From: Janthinobacterium lividum
GTDB taxonomy: Bacteria; Pseudomonadota; Gammaproteobacteria; Burkholderiales; Burkholderiaceae_D
Direction of reading: 5' to 3'
DNA: 64,000 bases
Assembly (NCBI RefSeq): GCF_023509035.1
Contig: NZ_CP075583.1
Location: forward strand, 2,976,001-3,040,000
Shown here: positions 1 to 7,995 of the stretch, one piece after another
Layout: each line of letters starts with the position of its first letter
How positions within the stretch are numbered: the stretch's first letter is position 1
The notes under the pieces: generated by a model
Database searches by the model: none
Seen by the model: only the letters and a program-made list of their open reading frames with translations
Told to the model about the DNA's origin: nothing
Position numbers and translations under genes: made by a program

Positions 1-897
1 ATCGCGGAAGAAGGCGTCCGTCGTGCGATCGGGGCTCAGGCGCAAGGCCGGCGGGTAGATCACCGACATATACGTCTCGTCGGCCAGGCGGCCGCTGGTC
101 TGCAGGTTGCTCAGCAGGATCAGGGTCGAGCCGACGATGGCCAGCACGACGGCGACGAGGCCGAAGCGGCGCGGGTGCTGCGGCTTGATCGTGCACAAAT
201 GGTAATAGATCATGACGCAGACGATGACGATGAACATATGCCGACCGTAGCGCGTCAGCACTTCCAGCGACAGCGCATACGCCGCCACATTGCTGCCCAG
301 TTCCCACACTTCCATGGCCAGCAAGCCGCAGCCGATGATGAACAGGTGGCGGCCGAGGCGTGCCACACGGCCAAACAAACGGTTTGCCACGGCCCAGATC
401 GACGCCCACACCAGGCCGCCGGCCAGCGCGTAGGCGATGATCATCAGGTAGGAAATCGGGTCGAAGGCGTTTGCGTCGCCGAGCCAGTTGCTGAAGGCGG
501 CCGAAGCGCCGATCATGGCCAGGCCGGCGACGGCGGGGAGCAAGCCTTCCCAGTCGTGCCTGGTCGTGTCGCTCAGTTCGGGCGCCACCGGCTGGTCGCT
601 GGCGCGCACGCGCAAACGCGTGTGGCCCAGGCGCACGATGCTGTTGCCGTTCAAGGCCACTTGCAGTTGCCGTTGTCCCCGGTGGATCACGCCATTCTGG
701 CTGCCCAGGTCGCGCAGCAGCAGGGCGCCTGCGCCGTCGTCTTCGACGATGGCGTGTGCGGCTGCCGTATGCGCATCGTCGAGGATGAAGTCGTTGTCAT
801 AGCCGCGGCCGATGCGGATCGGCAGCGACTCCATCCGCTGGCGTTGCCGCACTTCGCCATTCTCGGCGAGGATTTCGATGAAGTACGGTGCTTTCAT
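1..897 (-). CDS. FHA-domain multi-pass membrane protein (3' end outside window)
   Basis: Reading leftward from 897 gives 299 codons without a stop, so the C-terminus lies beyond the window. Residues 1-100 form a forkhead-associated domain: the conserved glycine-arginine turn is seen as RIGRGYDNDFIL near residue 28 and the second signature as GSQNGV near residue 67. FHA domains bind phosphothreonine peptides. After a short linker come several hydrophobic stretches (for example GLLPAVAGLAMIGASAAF and HMFIVIVCVMIYYHL), so the domain is probably cytoplasmic and tethered to the inner membrane. The ATG overlaps the stop of the upstream protease gene by four bases (ATGA), which implies translational coupling. 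The role is unknown; a signalling partner of the secreted protease is inference. Confidence 0.75.
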   Translation of the reverse strand, partial: MKAPYFIEILAENGEVRQRQRMESLPIRIGRGYDNDFILDDAHTAAAHAIVEDDGAGALLLRDLGSQNGVIHRGQRQLQVALNGNSIVRLGHTRLRVRASDQPVAPELSDTTRHDWEGLLPAVAGLAMIGASAAFSNWLGDANAFDPISYLMIIAYALAGGLVWASIWAVANRLFGRVARLGRHLFIIGCGLLAMEVWELGSNVAAYALSLEVLTRYGRHMFIVIVCVMIYYHLCTIKPQHPRRFGLVAVVLAIVGSTLILLSNLQTSGRLADETYMSVIYPPALRLSPDRTTDAFFRD

Positions 898-2285
898 GGC
901 TTGCGGCCGCTTTCCCGCGACAGCGCTTCGAGGAAGGTGCGCGTGACGCGCATGCCGTTGGCGTAAGACACGCCGCGCGCGTCGATGCGGCTTTGCAGGC
1001 TCATGAGTGGCTCATCGGTGCTGGTGGCCAGCAGGGCAAAGTCGTACAGGCCGGTAAATTTGCGGTAGGCGCGCACGCACAGGACGGCGCGCAAGGGCAG
1101 CGTCTTGTTCTTGACGAACTGTTCGGTGCAATGGGGCCCCGTCAGGTGCGCGCTCTTGTAGCTGCCGAAACTTTCATTCTTGAACGAGGCGCTGGCCAGC
1201 TCGGAAAAGCGCAGCGCGCCCAGTTCGCTACTGCGTAAAAATTCATGGCGCATCGACACTTGCCCCGTCTGCAGGGCGCCGGAGATGAAGATGGCCGATT
1301 CCATGGCGCAGCTGGTGTTGTCGAGCATGTAGGGCTTGTCGGACTTGACGTTGGAGCGGCCCCAGCAGCGCATCTGGTCCGACTCGCGCACGGGCACGCG
1401 GTACGGGCCCATGGCTTTCAGGCTCAACGGTGTGTCGAGCAGGCGCGCCAGCATGACTTCCTGGTGCGCCAGCAGCTGTGCTGTCACCAGCGGTTTGAAG
1501 TCCTTGGGCGGCTTGCCTTGCTGCGCCACCTTGGCCAGCAATTGCTGGGCATAGCGGGCGGGCACGAGAAAGCTGACGAGTTCACCATCGAGGCGTTTCG
1601 AGACATTGATGCCGGCGACGTCGCCATTCGCCGTGACGCTGGGGCCGCCGCTCATGCCGGAATTGATCGGTCCCGTAAACATCAGCTGGTCGTAAAAGCT
1701 GCGCGTGACGACGCCGTTGTACGAGCCTTCCGAGATGGCGAAGCCCAGGTCCAGCGGATTGCCCATCGAATACAGGTACTGGCCCTGCGTCAGGGGCGCC
1801 AGCGCTTCCGGCATCTTGAAAAAACCCGTGCCATGGCGGTTCACGCGCAGCACGGCCAGGTCATGCAGCACGTCGACGGCCAGCAATTCCACATTGCCGC
1901 GCTGGCCGCTGGTGTCCACCCATTCGCCCACGTAGGTGTCCGGGTCGAGTGCAAATTGAGAGACCACGTGATAGTTGCTCACCACCAGGTCGCCCGTGCC
2001 GATCAAAAAGCCCGAGCCGACCGACGACTGCGTGCGGCCGTTTTTCAGCAGCACGCGTACTTGCAGGATGTCGGCGCGCGCCGCCGTGTACAGCTTTTGC
2101 GCGGCCGACGAGGGCGGCGGGAGGGCCGCATGTTCGGTGGCGGCGGGCGCGGCGGTGGCCGGCGGCGGTTTGGCGGGGGGCGTCGAAGCGGTGGGGGGCG
2201 CGGCTGGCGTAGGCGCCGGGGCCGCGTGTGCGCCTGCGGCAGCGCACAGGCTGGCCAGCAAGAAGGCGTAGTTAGATAATTTCAT
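894..2285 (-). CDS. Secreted trypsin-like serine protease
   Basis: A 463-residue protein with an N-terminal signal peptide (MKLSNYAFLLASLCAAAGAHA) followed by a Pro/Ala/Thr-rich linker. The protease domain follows: GSGFLIGTGDLVVSNYHVV carries the catalytic His, VLHDLAVLRV the Asp, and NSGMSGGPSV the nucleophilic Ser in a GxSGGP context, as in the HtrA/trypsin-like S1 group. No PDZ domain is apparent; instead the last roughly 200 residues form an unrecognised domain containing a few cysteines, consistent with disulfides in the periplasm. The stop overlaps the start of the FHA membrane gene, so the two are one operon. Substrate unknown. The long open frame on the opposite strand here is a shadow. 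Confidence 0.85.
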   Translation of the reverse strand: MKLSNYAFLLASLCAAAGAHAAPAPTPAAPPTASTPPAKPPPATAAPAATEHAALPPPSSAAQKLYTAARADILQVRVLLKNGRTQSSVGSGFLIGTGDLVVSNYHVVSQFALDPDTYVGEWVDTSGQRGNVELLAVDVLHDLAVLRVNRHGTGFFKMPEALAPLTQGQYLYSMGNPLDLGFAISEGSYNGVVTRSFYDQLMFTGPINSGMSGGPSVTANGDVAGINVSKRLDGELVSFLVPARYAQQLLAKVAQQGKPPKDFKPLVTAQLLAHQEVMLARLLDTPLSLKAMGPYRVPVRESDQMRCWGRSNVKSDKPYMLDNTSCAMESAIFISGALQTGQVSMRHEFLRSSELGALRFSELASASFKNESFGSYKSAHLTGPHCTEQFVKNKTLPLRAVLCVRAYRKFTGLYDFALLATSTDEPLMSLQSRIDARGVSYANGMRVTRTFLEALSRESGRKP

Positions 2286-2321
2286 GCATCCTTTGTGCGT
2301 GAGCAGGAGCGAAGCGGGCGC

Positions 2322-2360
2322 GGGCCGGCGCCCAGGTGACGCGCCGCCGCGCGCCGGCCC
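2322..2360 (-). terminator. GC-rich hairpin after ribA
   Basis: The arms GGGCCGGCGC (2322-2331) and GCGCCGGCCC (2351-2360) form a perfect 10-bp inverted repeat directly downstream of the ribA stop on the minus strand. No U-tract follows, so it may only slow polymerase or protect the 3' end. Confidence 0.35.
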
Positions 2361-2365
2361 GGGAA

Positions 2366-3031
2366 TTACAGGGCGCCGTCTTCCAGCGCCGGCGCCGTTT
2401 CCGGCGTCATCATGTGACCGAGCTTGCTTTGCTTGGTATTCAGGTAGTGCTGGTTGAAGGCATTGCGGTTCACCAGCAGCGGCACCCGTTCGGCCACCGT
2501 GATGCCCAGCGCTTCCATGGCGGCGATCTTGCGCGGGTTGTTGGTCATCAGGCGCAGGCTATGGATGCCGAATTGCGCAAACATGGGCTTGCACAAGGTG
2601 TAGTTGCGCGCATCGGCCTTGAAACCCAGCTGTTCATTCGCCTGCACCGTGTCGGCGCCCGCTTCCTGCAGGCGGTAGGCGCGGATCTTGTTGATCAGGC
2701 CGATGCCACGCCCTTCCTGGCGCAGGTACAGCAAAATGCCGCGGCCTTCCTCGGCGATGCGTTTCAAGGCGCCTTCGAGTTGCGCGCCGCAGTCGCAGCG
2801 TTGGGAAAACAGCACGTCGCCCGTCAGGCACTCGGAATGCACGCGCGCCAGCACCGGTTCGCCGTTTCCGATATCGCCCAGCACCATGGCCAGGTGTTCC
2901 TTGCCTGTGGCGTGCTCGACAAAGGCGTGCAAGGTGAACTGGGCCCACGGCGTCGGCAGTGCGCAGGAAGTCGTGTAATCCAATTCGCCTGTCGCCAGGA
3001 GGTCTGCGCCGCTTTGCATGGTTGTGCTCAT
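2366..3031 (-). CDS. ribA: GTP cyclohydrolase II
   Basis: First committed enzyme of riboflavin synthesis: opens GTP to 2,5-diamino-6-ribosylamino-pyrimidinone 5'-phosphate, formate and pyrophosphate in the cytosol. The zinc ligands are visible in [20 protein letters not shown] (three Cys), the GTP-binding/catalytic loop in [20 protein letters not shown], and the C-terminal MTNNPRKI segment is typical. I place the start at the ATG beginning MSTTMQSG (221 residues, normal family length) rather than 48 codons upstream, because the longer version would translate two strong hairpins in the leader. It stands alone rather than in a rib cluster. No FMN riboswitch consensus is recognisable upstream. 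Confidence 0.93.
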   Translation of the reverse strand: MSTTMQSGADLLATGELDYTTSCALPTPWAQFTLHAFVEHATGKEHLAMVLGDIGNGEPVLARVHSECLTGDVLFSQRCDCGAQLEGALKRIAEEGRGILLYLRQEGRGIGLINKIRAYRLQEAGADTVQANEQLGFKADARNYTLCKPMFAQFGIHSLRLMTNNPRKIAAMEALGITVAERVPLLVNRNAFNQHYLNTKQSKLGHMMTPETAPALEDGAL

Positions 3032-3045
3032 ATAAGTAATTATCA

Positions 3046-3088
3046 AAAATAAAAGGCGCGCGACACCACTCCGGTGCCGGCGCGCCTT
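3046..3088 (-). terminator. ribA: Terminator-like hairpin in the ribA leader
   Basis: On the minus strand the arms 3088-3073 and 3067-3053 (outer parts AAGGCGCG and CGCGCCTT, about 15 pairs with one bulged C) are followed by TTATTTTTG. This has the full form of an intrinsic terminator but ends only about 20 nt before the ribA ATG. It is either an attenuator in the ribA leader or a 5'-end hairpin, since a TATGAT -10-like hexamer lies just upstream at 3092-3097. Confidence 0.6.
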
Positions 3089-3091
3089 GCC

Positions 3092-3097
3092 ATCATA
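3092..3097 (-). promoter_or_regulatory. Possible ribA -10 box
   Basis: TATGAT on the minus strand, a five-of-six match to the sigma-70 -10 hexamer, with no good -35 at 16-18 nt. If used, transcription would start at the foot of the hairpin at 3088-3053. Confidence 0.3.
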
Positions 3098-3098
3098 C

Positions 3099-3124
3099 CA
3101 AAAAGCAGGGAAACGTTTTCCCTG
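3099..3124 (-). terminator. Intrinsic terminator downstream of phoX-like gene
   Basis: On the minus strand CAGGGAAA (3124-3117) pairs with TTTCCCTG (3113-3106) and is followed by CTTTTTGG. It lies about 115 nt after the stop of the PhoX-type phosphatase gene and before ribA. Confidence 0.6.
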
Positions 3125-3207
3125 GCTGCCATTCGGTTGTTGCAATGTCTGGTGATAAGCCTTACTTAGGGGCACTTCCTCCTTTTACAAGGTGAATTGC
3201 TGGCTTT

Positions 3208-3231
3208 GCCTGGCGGACGCCGCCGCCAGGC
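3208..3231 (-). terminator. Hairpin directly after phoX-like stop
   Basis: GCCTGGCGG (3208-3216) and CCGCCAGGC (3223-3231) form a perfect 9-bp stem a few bases after the stop codon; no U-run follows. Confidence 0.35.
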
Positions 3232-3239
3232 ACGGGAAA

Positions 3240-5477
3240 TCAACTGCCGATGCGTCCGCCGTCGTTCTTGGTGATCACGATGGTGGCAGAGCGGGGACGC
3301 TTGCCGGCGCCATAGCCGGCGTTGGCCGGCCACTGGCTCGTGTATTTGGACGGATCGCCGATATTGGCCAGCGCAGTGTTTTCGCCCGGATGCTGGATGT
3401 TGATGAACATGGTCTTGCCGTCGGGCGTTTCACTGATGCCCGTGATTTCCGAGCCGACCGGCCCCACCAGGAAGCGCTTGAGCGTGTCGGCCGTGGGTTT
3501 CTTGCCGATGAAGGTGTCGACCGCGAGGTTGCCGCCGGCCGCCGTGGCGTAGTTCAGGGTGGACTTTGCGCCGTCGCCGACCTTGCCGGGGATGGCCGCC
3601 AGCATCATGCAATTGGTGACATCCGTGTACGCGCCATCGTCGGTCTGGATCCAGCAAATGCCCGTGTAGGGGCTGAAGGCCAGGCCGTCCGGGCTCGAGA
3701 AATCCTGGTCGGCCGTCAGGTTCGACAGGTTGATCTTGCTGGCGTCGGCGCCGCTCTCGGCGCCAAACAGGTAGACATCCCAGCTAAAGCTGGTGGCTGC
3801 GGCCGCGCCCGTGCCTTCCTTGAAGCGGATGATGTGGCCATTCGGATTACCGTTCTGCGCGCTGCTGCCTTTCATGTCCGTGTAGGCGCGTGGATTGGCG
3901 CTGTCCGGCGCCAGCTGCGACGAACCGCTCGGATTGACGGTGCGGTTCGAGTTATTGGTCAGCGTGTAGTAGATCTCGCCATTGGCCGGGTTGACCGAGC
4001 ACCATTCCGGACGGTCCATCTTCGTCGCGCCCACGGCGTCGGCAGCCAGGCGGGCATTGACCAGCACATCGGCCAGGTCGGCGAACTTGTAGGCGCCATA
4101 TGCCTGGATCAGCGCGTTCGACATGGCCAGCTCGATCCACTGGCCCGTGCCGTCGGCGGCCAGCTTGGCCACGTACAGCTTGCCCGAATCGAGGTATTTG
4201 TCGCCGGTGGCCATGCGGTCGGCCGGATTGGCGTCCGCGGCGGCCCAGACGGCGGTCGTGACGAACTTGTAGATGTATTCGTTGCGCGAATCGTCGCCCA
4301 TGTAGACGGCCAGCTGCTGGCCCACGGTCGGCACGCTGAAGGCGGCGCTTTCGTGCGCGTAGCGGCCCAGCGCCGTGCGCTTGCGGATGGCTTTGGTCTT
4401 GTCGTACGGGTCCATCTCGACGATGTAGCCCATGCCGTTCAATTCATTGCGGTAGTCGTCGCTGCCGTTGGTCGAGGCGCCGATCTTGCTCAGGTTCCAG
4501 CGCGCGTACTTGTCGTCGCTGCCGCCCGTTTCCCAGCCGTGGCGCGAGGCGCCGCCCTGGCTGCGGCCATAGCGGTTCAGCGAAGCCTCGGACTTGTCGC
4601 CGCGCGCCGCATTGTCGGTGGCCGAGCGGGTGAAATAGCCGGACCAGTTTTCTTCGCCGGAGAGGTAGCTGCCCCATGGCGACTTGCCCGTGCCGCAGTT
4701 GTTGATGGTGCCGCGCGTCTTGGTGCCGGTCGGCGAATACTTGGTCACCACGAGGGCGTTGCCGCGTACCGGGCCGGCAATCTCGATGTCCGTCAGCGGC
4801 GTGACGCGGCGGTTGAAAGCGGAATCGTTGACGGTGGCCCAGGCGCTGCCCGTCTTTTTGACTTCCACCACGCTCAGACCGTGGACGGCCACTTCCTTGT
4901 CGACTTCGGCGGCGGGGCGCGGCAGCGAGGTGGTGCCGCCATTCACGTGCAGGAAGTGCGAGGACAGTTTTTCGTCGGTGGTTGCTTCGTGGTTCATGGC
5001 CAGCAAGCCCCGTTCGGCGCCGGACGCCAGCGGTGCACCGGCGGCGGAGAGGCCGTAGTATTCCATGCCGTCATGGTGGTCGCCGGCGCGGTTATCGAAA
5101 TCGGTATCGCTGCCATCGTTCTTGTAGGCTGGCGTGGCTGCGCGCAGCGAGTCGCCCAGCGCATACAGGGCGGTGGCCGTGTAGCCGGCCGGCACCGACA
5201 CGACATCGGCCAGGCTTTTTGGCACGGCGGTGAAGGCCAGCAGTTTTTCGGGTGTCGGCGTCGGCGTGACGGCGGCTGCATCGCTGCCGCCACCGCAAGC
5301 GGACAGTCCCATCGATCCCATGACGGCGGTGGCGGCCGTGACGGCGCTGCCGCGCAGCCAGTTGCGGCGGCTCAGGCGGGCGTTCAGGATGCTGTTGAAA
5401 TGATTGTCGTGGGACGCGTTGCTGTCAATGTCGTTCAGATCGGTGGCGCTGATGGCCAGATCGTTGGGCTTGTTCAT
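3240..5477 (-). CDS. PhoX-type alkaline phosphatase (DUF839), Tat-exported
   Basis: A 745-residue protein of the PhoX/DUF839 family, calcium- and iron-dependent phosphomonoesterases of the periplasm or cell surface. Near residue 36 SRRNWLRG plus a hydrophobic stretch ending MGLSACGGG is a twin-arginine signal, with a Cys that could be lipidated. PhoX landmarks in order: LLAMNHEATTDE, NNCGTGKSPWGSYLSGEENW, GRYAHESAAF, DDSRNEYIYKFV, RPEWCSVNPANGEIYYTLTN, SSPDGLAFSPYTGICWIQTD and ITGISETPDGKTMFINIQHPG. The promoter carries a four-repeat Pho box (5536-5575), so expression under phosphate starvation is expected. Single-gene unit with its own terminator. Confidence 0.9.
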   Translation of the reverse strand: MNKPNDLAISATDLNDIDSNASHDNHFNSILNARLSRRNWLRGSAVTAATAVMGSMGLSACGGGSDAAAVTPTPTPEKLLAFTAVPKSLADVVSVPAGYTATALYALGDSLRAATPAYKNDGSDTDFDNRAGDHHDGMEYYGLSAAGAPLASGAERGLLAMNHEATTDEKLSSHFLHVNGGTTSLPRPAAEVDKEVAVHGLSVVEVKKTGSAWATVNDSAFNRRVTPLTDIEIAGPVRGNALVVTKYSPTGTKTRGTINNCGTGKSPWGSYLSGEENWSGYFTRSATDNAARGDKSEASLNRYGRSQGGASRHGWETGGSDDKYARWNLSKIGASTNGSDDYRNELNGMGYIVEMDPYDKTKAIRKRTALGRYAHESAAFSVPTVGQQLAVYMGDDSRNEYIYKFVTTAVWAAADANPADRMATGDKYLDSGKLYVAKLAADGTGQWIELAMSNALIQAYGAYKFADLADVLVNARLAADAVGATKMDRPEWCSVNPANGEIYYTLTNNSNRTVNPSGSSQLAPDSANPRAYTDMKGSSAQNGNPNGHIIRFKEGTGAAAATSFSWDVYLFGAESGADASKINLSNLTADQDFSSPDGLAFSPYTGICWIQTDDGAYTDVTNCMMLAAIPGKVGDGAKSTLNYATAAGGNLAVDTFIGKKPTADTLKRFLVGPVGSEITGISETPDGKTMFINIQHPGENTALANIGDPSKYTSQWPANAGYGAGKRPRSATIVITKNDGGRIGS

Positions 5478-5519
5478 GGGCTGCGATGTCCTGTGGTTGC
5501 GTGATTTAAAGGCAACCGC

Positions 5520-5525
5520 ATGATA
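5520..5525 (-). promoter_or_regulatory. -10 box of the phoX-like gene
   Basis: TATCAT on the minus strand, 10 nt beyond the last Pho-box repeat, the spacing expected for a PhoB-activated sigma-70 promoter without a -35 box. Confidence 0.45.
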
Positions 5526-5535
5526 GTCAGCGTAT

Positions 5536-5575
5536 GTGACCGCGCCATGTCAGATGGATGACAAGACGGTGACAG
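5536..5575 (-). promoter_or_regulatory. Pho box (PhoB-binding direct repeats)
   Basis: On the minus strand the heptamers CTGTCAC, TTGTCAT, CTGACAT and CGGTCAC occur in exact 11-bp register (5575-5569, 5564-5558, 5553-5547, 5542-5536). This is the PhoB Pho-box arrangement (CTGTCAT-type heptamers separated by four bases) and it sits directly before the PhoX-type phosphatase gene, 59 nt from its ATG. Confidence 0.8.
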
Positions 5576-5588
5576 GCAGCCCTCGGCC

Positions 5589-5975
5589 TTATTTGACCTT
5601 GCGAAAACCGCGCTCCACCAGCAACAGCATGCCGCCGAAGATGGACAGGTTCTTCAGGAAGTTCGTCAGCTGATCCTGGAAGTGGGCCGCATCAGCGCTC
5701 CAGAAGGCGTGGAAGATCAAGGTGGTGGGGATCAGGAACAGCGCCAGGGCCAGCGCCGCCCAGCGCGCCTGCCAGCCAGTAATCAGCAGCAGGCCGCCGC
5801 CCACTTCCAGGACGATGACGCCCACCAGCAAGATATTGGCGATCGGCAAACCCTGGCTGGCCATGTAGCCGGCCACGCCCGCAAAGCCGCCGATTTTCAG
5901 CAAGCCCGAGACAAAGAACAGCACGCCAAGGGCGGCACGGCCGAGGGGGAGCAGCAGATCAGTGTTATTTTTCAT
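5589..5975 (-). CDS. DoxX family membrane protein
   Basis: A 128-residue protein with four hydrophobic segments typical of DoxX/SURF4-like small membrane proteins: LGRAALGVLFFVSGLLKIGG at the N-terminus with the family FxxGxxKI motif, then ILLVGVIVLEVGGGLLLI, WAALALALFLIPTTLIF with the conserved HAFW, and NLSIFGGMLLLV. Family members have been linked to oxidative or sulfur stress; the exact role here is unknown. I start at the ATG of MKNNTDLLL because everything upstream in that frame runs through the palindromic intergenic element. Same direction as the upstream pirin gene, with the palindrome at 6017-6150 between them. Confidence 0.85.
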   Translation of the reverse strand: MKNNTDLLLPLGRAALGVLFFVSGLLKIGGFAGVAGYMASQGLPIANILLVGVIVLEVGGGLLLITGWQARWAALALALFLIPTTLIFHAFWSADAAHFQDQLTNFLKNLSIFGGMLLLVERGFRKVK

Positions 5976-6016
5976 GTTAATCCAATTGTTTTTATCAAGA
6001 TTTAAGGTTGACTTGC

Positions 6017-6150
6017 GGTGCCTGGCAAAACCGTAGCGAGCGGCAGTGATTTGTGGCCAAGAAGCGCAACCGTACTTTAGTACGGGGGCGCCGAGCCGGT
6101 GAGCATCGCAGGCCGCAAAGCGCAACGCGCAGTAGGTTTGGCCAGGTACC
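6017..6150. repeat. Long imperfect palindrome (MITE/REP-like)
   Basis: The ends GGTGCCTGGCAAAACC (6017-6032) and GGTTTGGCCAGGTACC (6135-6150) are inverted copies with 13 of 16 matches. Inside them, TTTGTGGCC and GGCCGCAAA extend the symmetry, and there is a perfect inner hairpin CCGTAC-TTTA-GTACGG (6070-6085). The whole 134-bp block fills the space between the pirin and doxX genes and touches the pirin stop. It looks like a dispersed intergenic element or a very long terminator hairpin; copy number cannot be judged from one window. Confidence 0.5.
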
Positions 6151-6151
6151 A

Positions 6152-6853
6152 TCATTTAGGCAAGTCGAAGACGAGTACTTCAGCGTCTTCTGCTTGCGTC
6201 AATGTCACGGCCGCTTCTTGCGTCAGTTTCAGCGCATCGCCCGCTTTCAAGGGCGTGCCGTTGACCACCAGGCTGCCGCGGATCAGGTGCACATAGGCAA
6301 GGCGGCCTTCGTCGAGTGCATGTTCGGCCTGTTCGCCTTCCTGCAGGATGCTGGCGTAGATGGCTGCATTTTGGTGGATCAGCACGGAACCCTGGCGGCC
6401 GTCGGAGGAGGCGATCAAACGCAACTTGCCCCGTTTGCTCTCCGGCGTGAAGTGTTTCTCTTCATAGCTGGGTGGAATGCCTGTCACGTTTGGCTGGATC
6501 CAGATCTGCAGGAAGTGCAAGCCATCCGTCGCCGAGTGGTTGAACTCGCTGTGGCGCACGCCGCTGCCGGCGCTCATGCGCTGCACATCGCCGTAGTGCA
6601 GGACGGAGCCCGTGCCCATGCTGTCCTTGTGTTCGAGCGCGCCGTCGAGCACATATGAAATGATTTCCATGTCGCGGTGGCCGTGCGTGCCGAAACCCTG
6701 GCCTGGCGTGACGCGGTCTTCATTGATCACCAGCAGGGGGCCAAAGCCCATGTGCAAGGGATCATGGTAGCTGCCGAAAGAAAAGCTGTGGTGGGAATTG
6801 AGCCAGCCGTGGTTGGCGGCGCCGCGTTCTTCGCTATGACGAATCTGTAACAT
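6152..6853 (-). CDS. Pirin family protein (YhaK-like bicupin)
   Basis: A 233-residue single-core pirin/YhaK-type protein. The N-terminal cupin carries the metal-binding histidines: GFGTHGHRDMEIISYVLDG, ALEHKDSMG and MSAGSGVRHSEFNHS. The C-terminal half (GEQAEHALDEGRLAYVHLIRG) is the second, metal-free cupin. Some family members dioxygenate quercetin, others act as redox sensors or regulators; substrate unknown here. The divergent LysR gene at 7021 is a likely regulator, and doxX lies downstream, a pairing that suggests a common stress-response unit (inference). Confidence 0.88.
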   Translation of the reverse strand: MLQIRHSEERGAANHGWLNSHHSFSFGSYHDPLHMGFGPLLVINEDRVTPGQGFGTHGHRDMEIISYVLDGALEHKDSMGTGSVLHYGDVQRMSAGSGVRHSEFNHSATDGLHFLQIWIQPNVTGIPPSYEEKHFTPESKRGKLRLIASSDGRQGSVLIHQNAAIYASILQEGEQAEHALDEGRLAYVHLIRGSLVVNGTPLKAGDALKLTQEAAVTLTQAEDAEVLVFDLPK

Positions 6854-7020
6854 GGTGGACTCCGTTTCTAAGGGTTAATGTGCGATAATTTCGAAGGACC
6901 GTTGCCTGGCGCTACGCCGTGGCTTCTTTTCTGCCCTTCGCTTTACGATGGAGAAAGTATAGGCCCCTGCGCAGAGAAAGAAAAACGGAAAATCTTGCGA
7001 CCTATGATCGAAAAAATCGA

Positions 7021-7944
7021 ATGTTAAGACTCAGCCTGGAAGCCCTGCAAATCGTCGACGCCATTGACCGCCGCGGATCGTTCTCGTCGGCCGGCAAGGA
7101 GTTGCATAAAGTCCCGTCCACCATTTCCTATACGGTGGCCAAGCTGGAAGACGACCTGGGCGTGCAAGTGTTCCAGCGCAATGGCCCGAAAGTCATGCTG
7201 ACGGCGGCCGGCCAGGAGTTGCTGAAAGAGGGCCGCTATTTATTGAAGGCGGCCCAGGACCTCGAGCACCGCGTGCGCCGGGTGGCGTCCGGCTGGGAAA
7301 CGGAATTGTCCATCGGCATCGATTCCATGTTTTCCGCCGTGGCCCTGGCCGACGATGTGCGCGCTTTTTACGACGTGGCGCAGCAGACGCGCTTGCGCCT
7401 GTCGCAAGACACCCTGTCGGGTACCTGGGAAGCGTTGCTGGACCGGCGGGCCGACTTGCTGGTGGGTGCACCCGGTGACGGGCCGGCGGGCGGCGGCTAT
7501 ATCGCGCAGCCGATCGGCATGCTCGACTTCGTCTTTGCCGTTGCGCCCACGCATCCGCTGGCGCAAGTGCCGGAGCCCTTGTCGCGCGGCCACCTGCAGC
7601 AGTACCGGGCTGTGGTGGTGGCCGATTCGGCGCGCCAGATGGCGCCGCGCACCGTGGGGCTGCTGCTGGGACAAGATGCCTTGAGCGTGCCGAACATGCA
7701 GGTCAAGTTCGATTACCAGGTGCTGGGGCTGGGTTTTGGTTTCCTGCCGGGGCCATGTGCCCGCGCCGCCATCGCGCGCGGCCAGCTGGTGGAAAAGGCC
7801 GTGGAAGAGCCGAAACCGTCGGAAACGTTTTACCTGGCCTGGCGCGTGGGCGAGGATGGCGCCGCGCTGCGCTGGTGGATGGCGCGCATGCGCGAACCGG
7901 ATGTGTTTGCACGCCTGACGCAGCATCTGCCGGGCCGCGCGTGA
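7021..7944 (+). CDS. LysR-family transcriptional regulator
   Basis: A 307-residue LTTR. Residues 1-60 are the winged helix-turn-helix: LSLEALQIVDAIDRRGSFSSAG...KVPSTISYTVAKLEDDLGVQVFQ. The effector-binding domain follows with ELSIGIDSMFSAVALADDV at its start. I begin at the ATG of MLRLSLEAL; the frame is open 34 codons further up but those residues are basic and unlike the family. Divergent from the pirin gene across 167 bp, the usual geometry of a LysR gene and its target; no clear T-N11-A operator was singled out. YhaJ-like regulators of yhaK pirins are a precedent. Confidence 0.87.
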   Translation: MLRLSLEALQIVDAIDRRGSFSSAGKELHKVPSTISYTVAKLEDDLGVQVFQRNGPKVMLTAAGQELLKEGRYLLKAAQDLEHRVRRVASGWETELSIGIDSMFSAVALADDVRAFYDVAQQTRLRLSQDTLSGTWEALLDRRADLLVGAPGDGPAGGGYIAQPIGMLDFVFAVAPTHPLAQVPEPLSRGHLQQYRAVVVADSARQMAPRTVGLLLGQDALSVPNMQVKFDYQVLGLGFGFLPGPCARAAIARGQLVEKAVEEPKPSETFYLAWRVGEDGAALRWWMARMREPDVFARLTQHLPGRA

Positions 7945-7995
7945 CACTCGGTCATGACAGGCCCGGGACGCAGTGCCGGGCCATTCGGCGTAGGT

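Noticed and set aside
3032..3190. FMN riboswitch upstream of ribA
   Set aside because: None of the conserved RFN-element segments could be found; only hairpins are seen.
3192..5504. Open frame of 770 codons on the plus strand
   Set aside because: Lies antisense to the PhoX-type phosphatase gene, has no domain and the repetitive composition expected from high-GC antisense frames.
5976..6155. 60-codon N-terminal extension of DoxX
   Set aside because: The extension is translation of the palindromic intergenic element and lacks any transmembrane or signal character.
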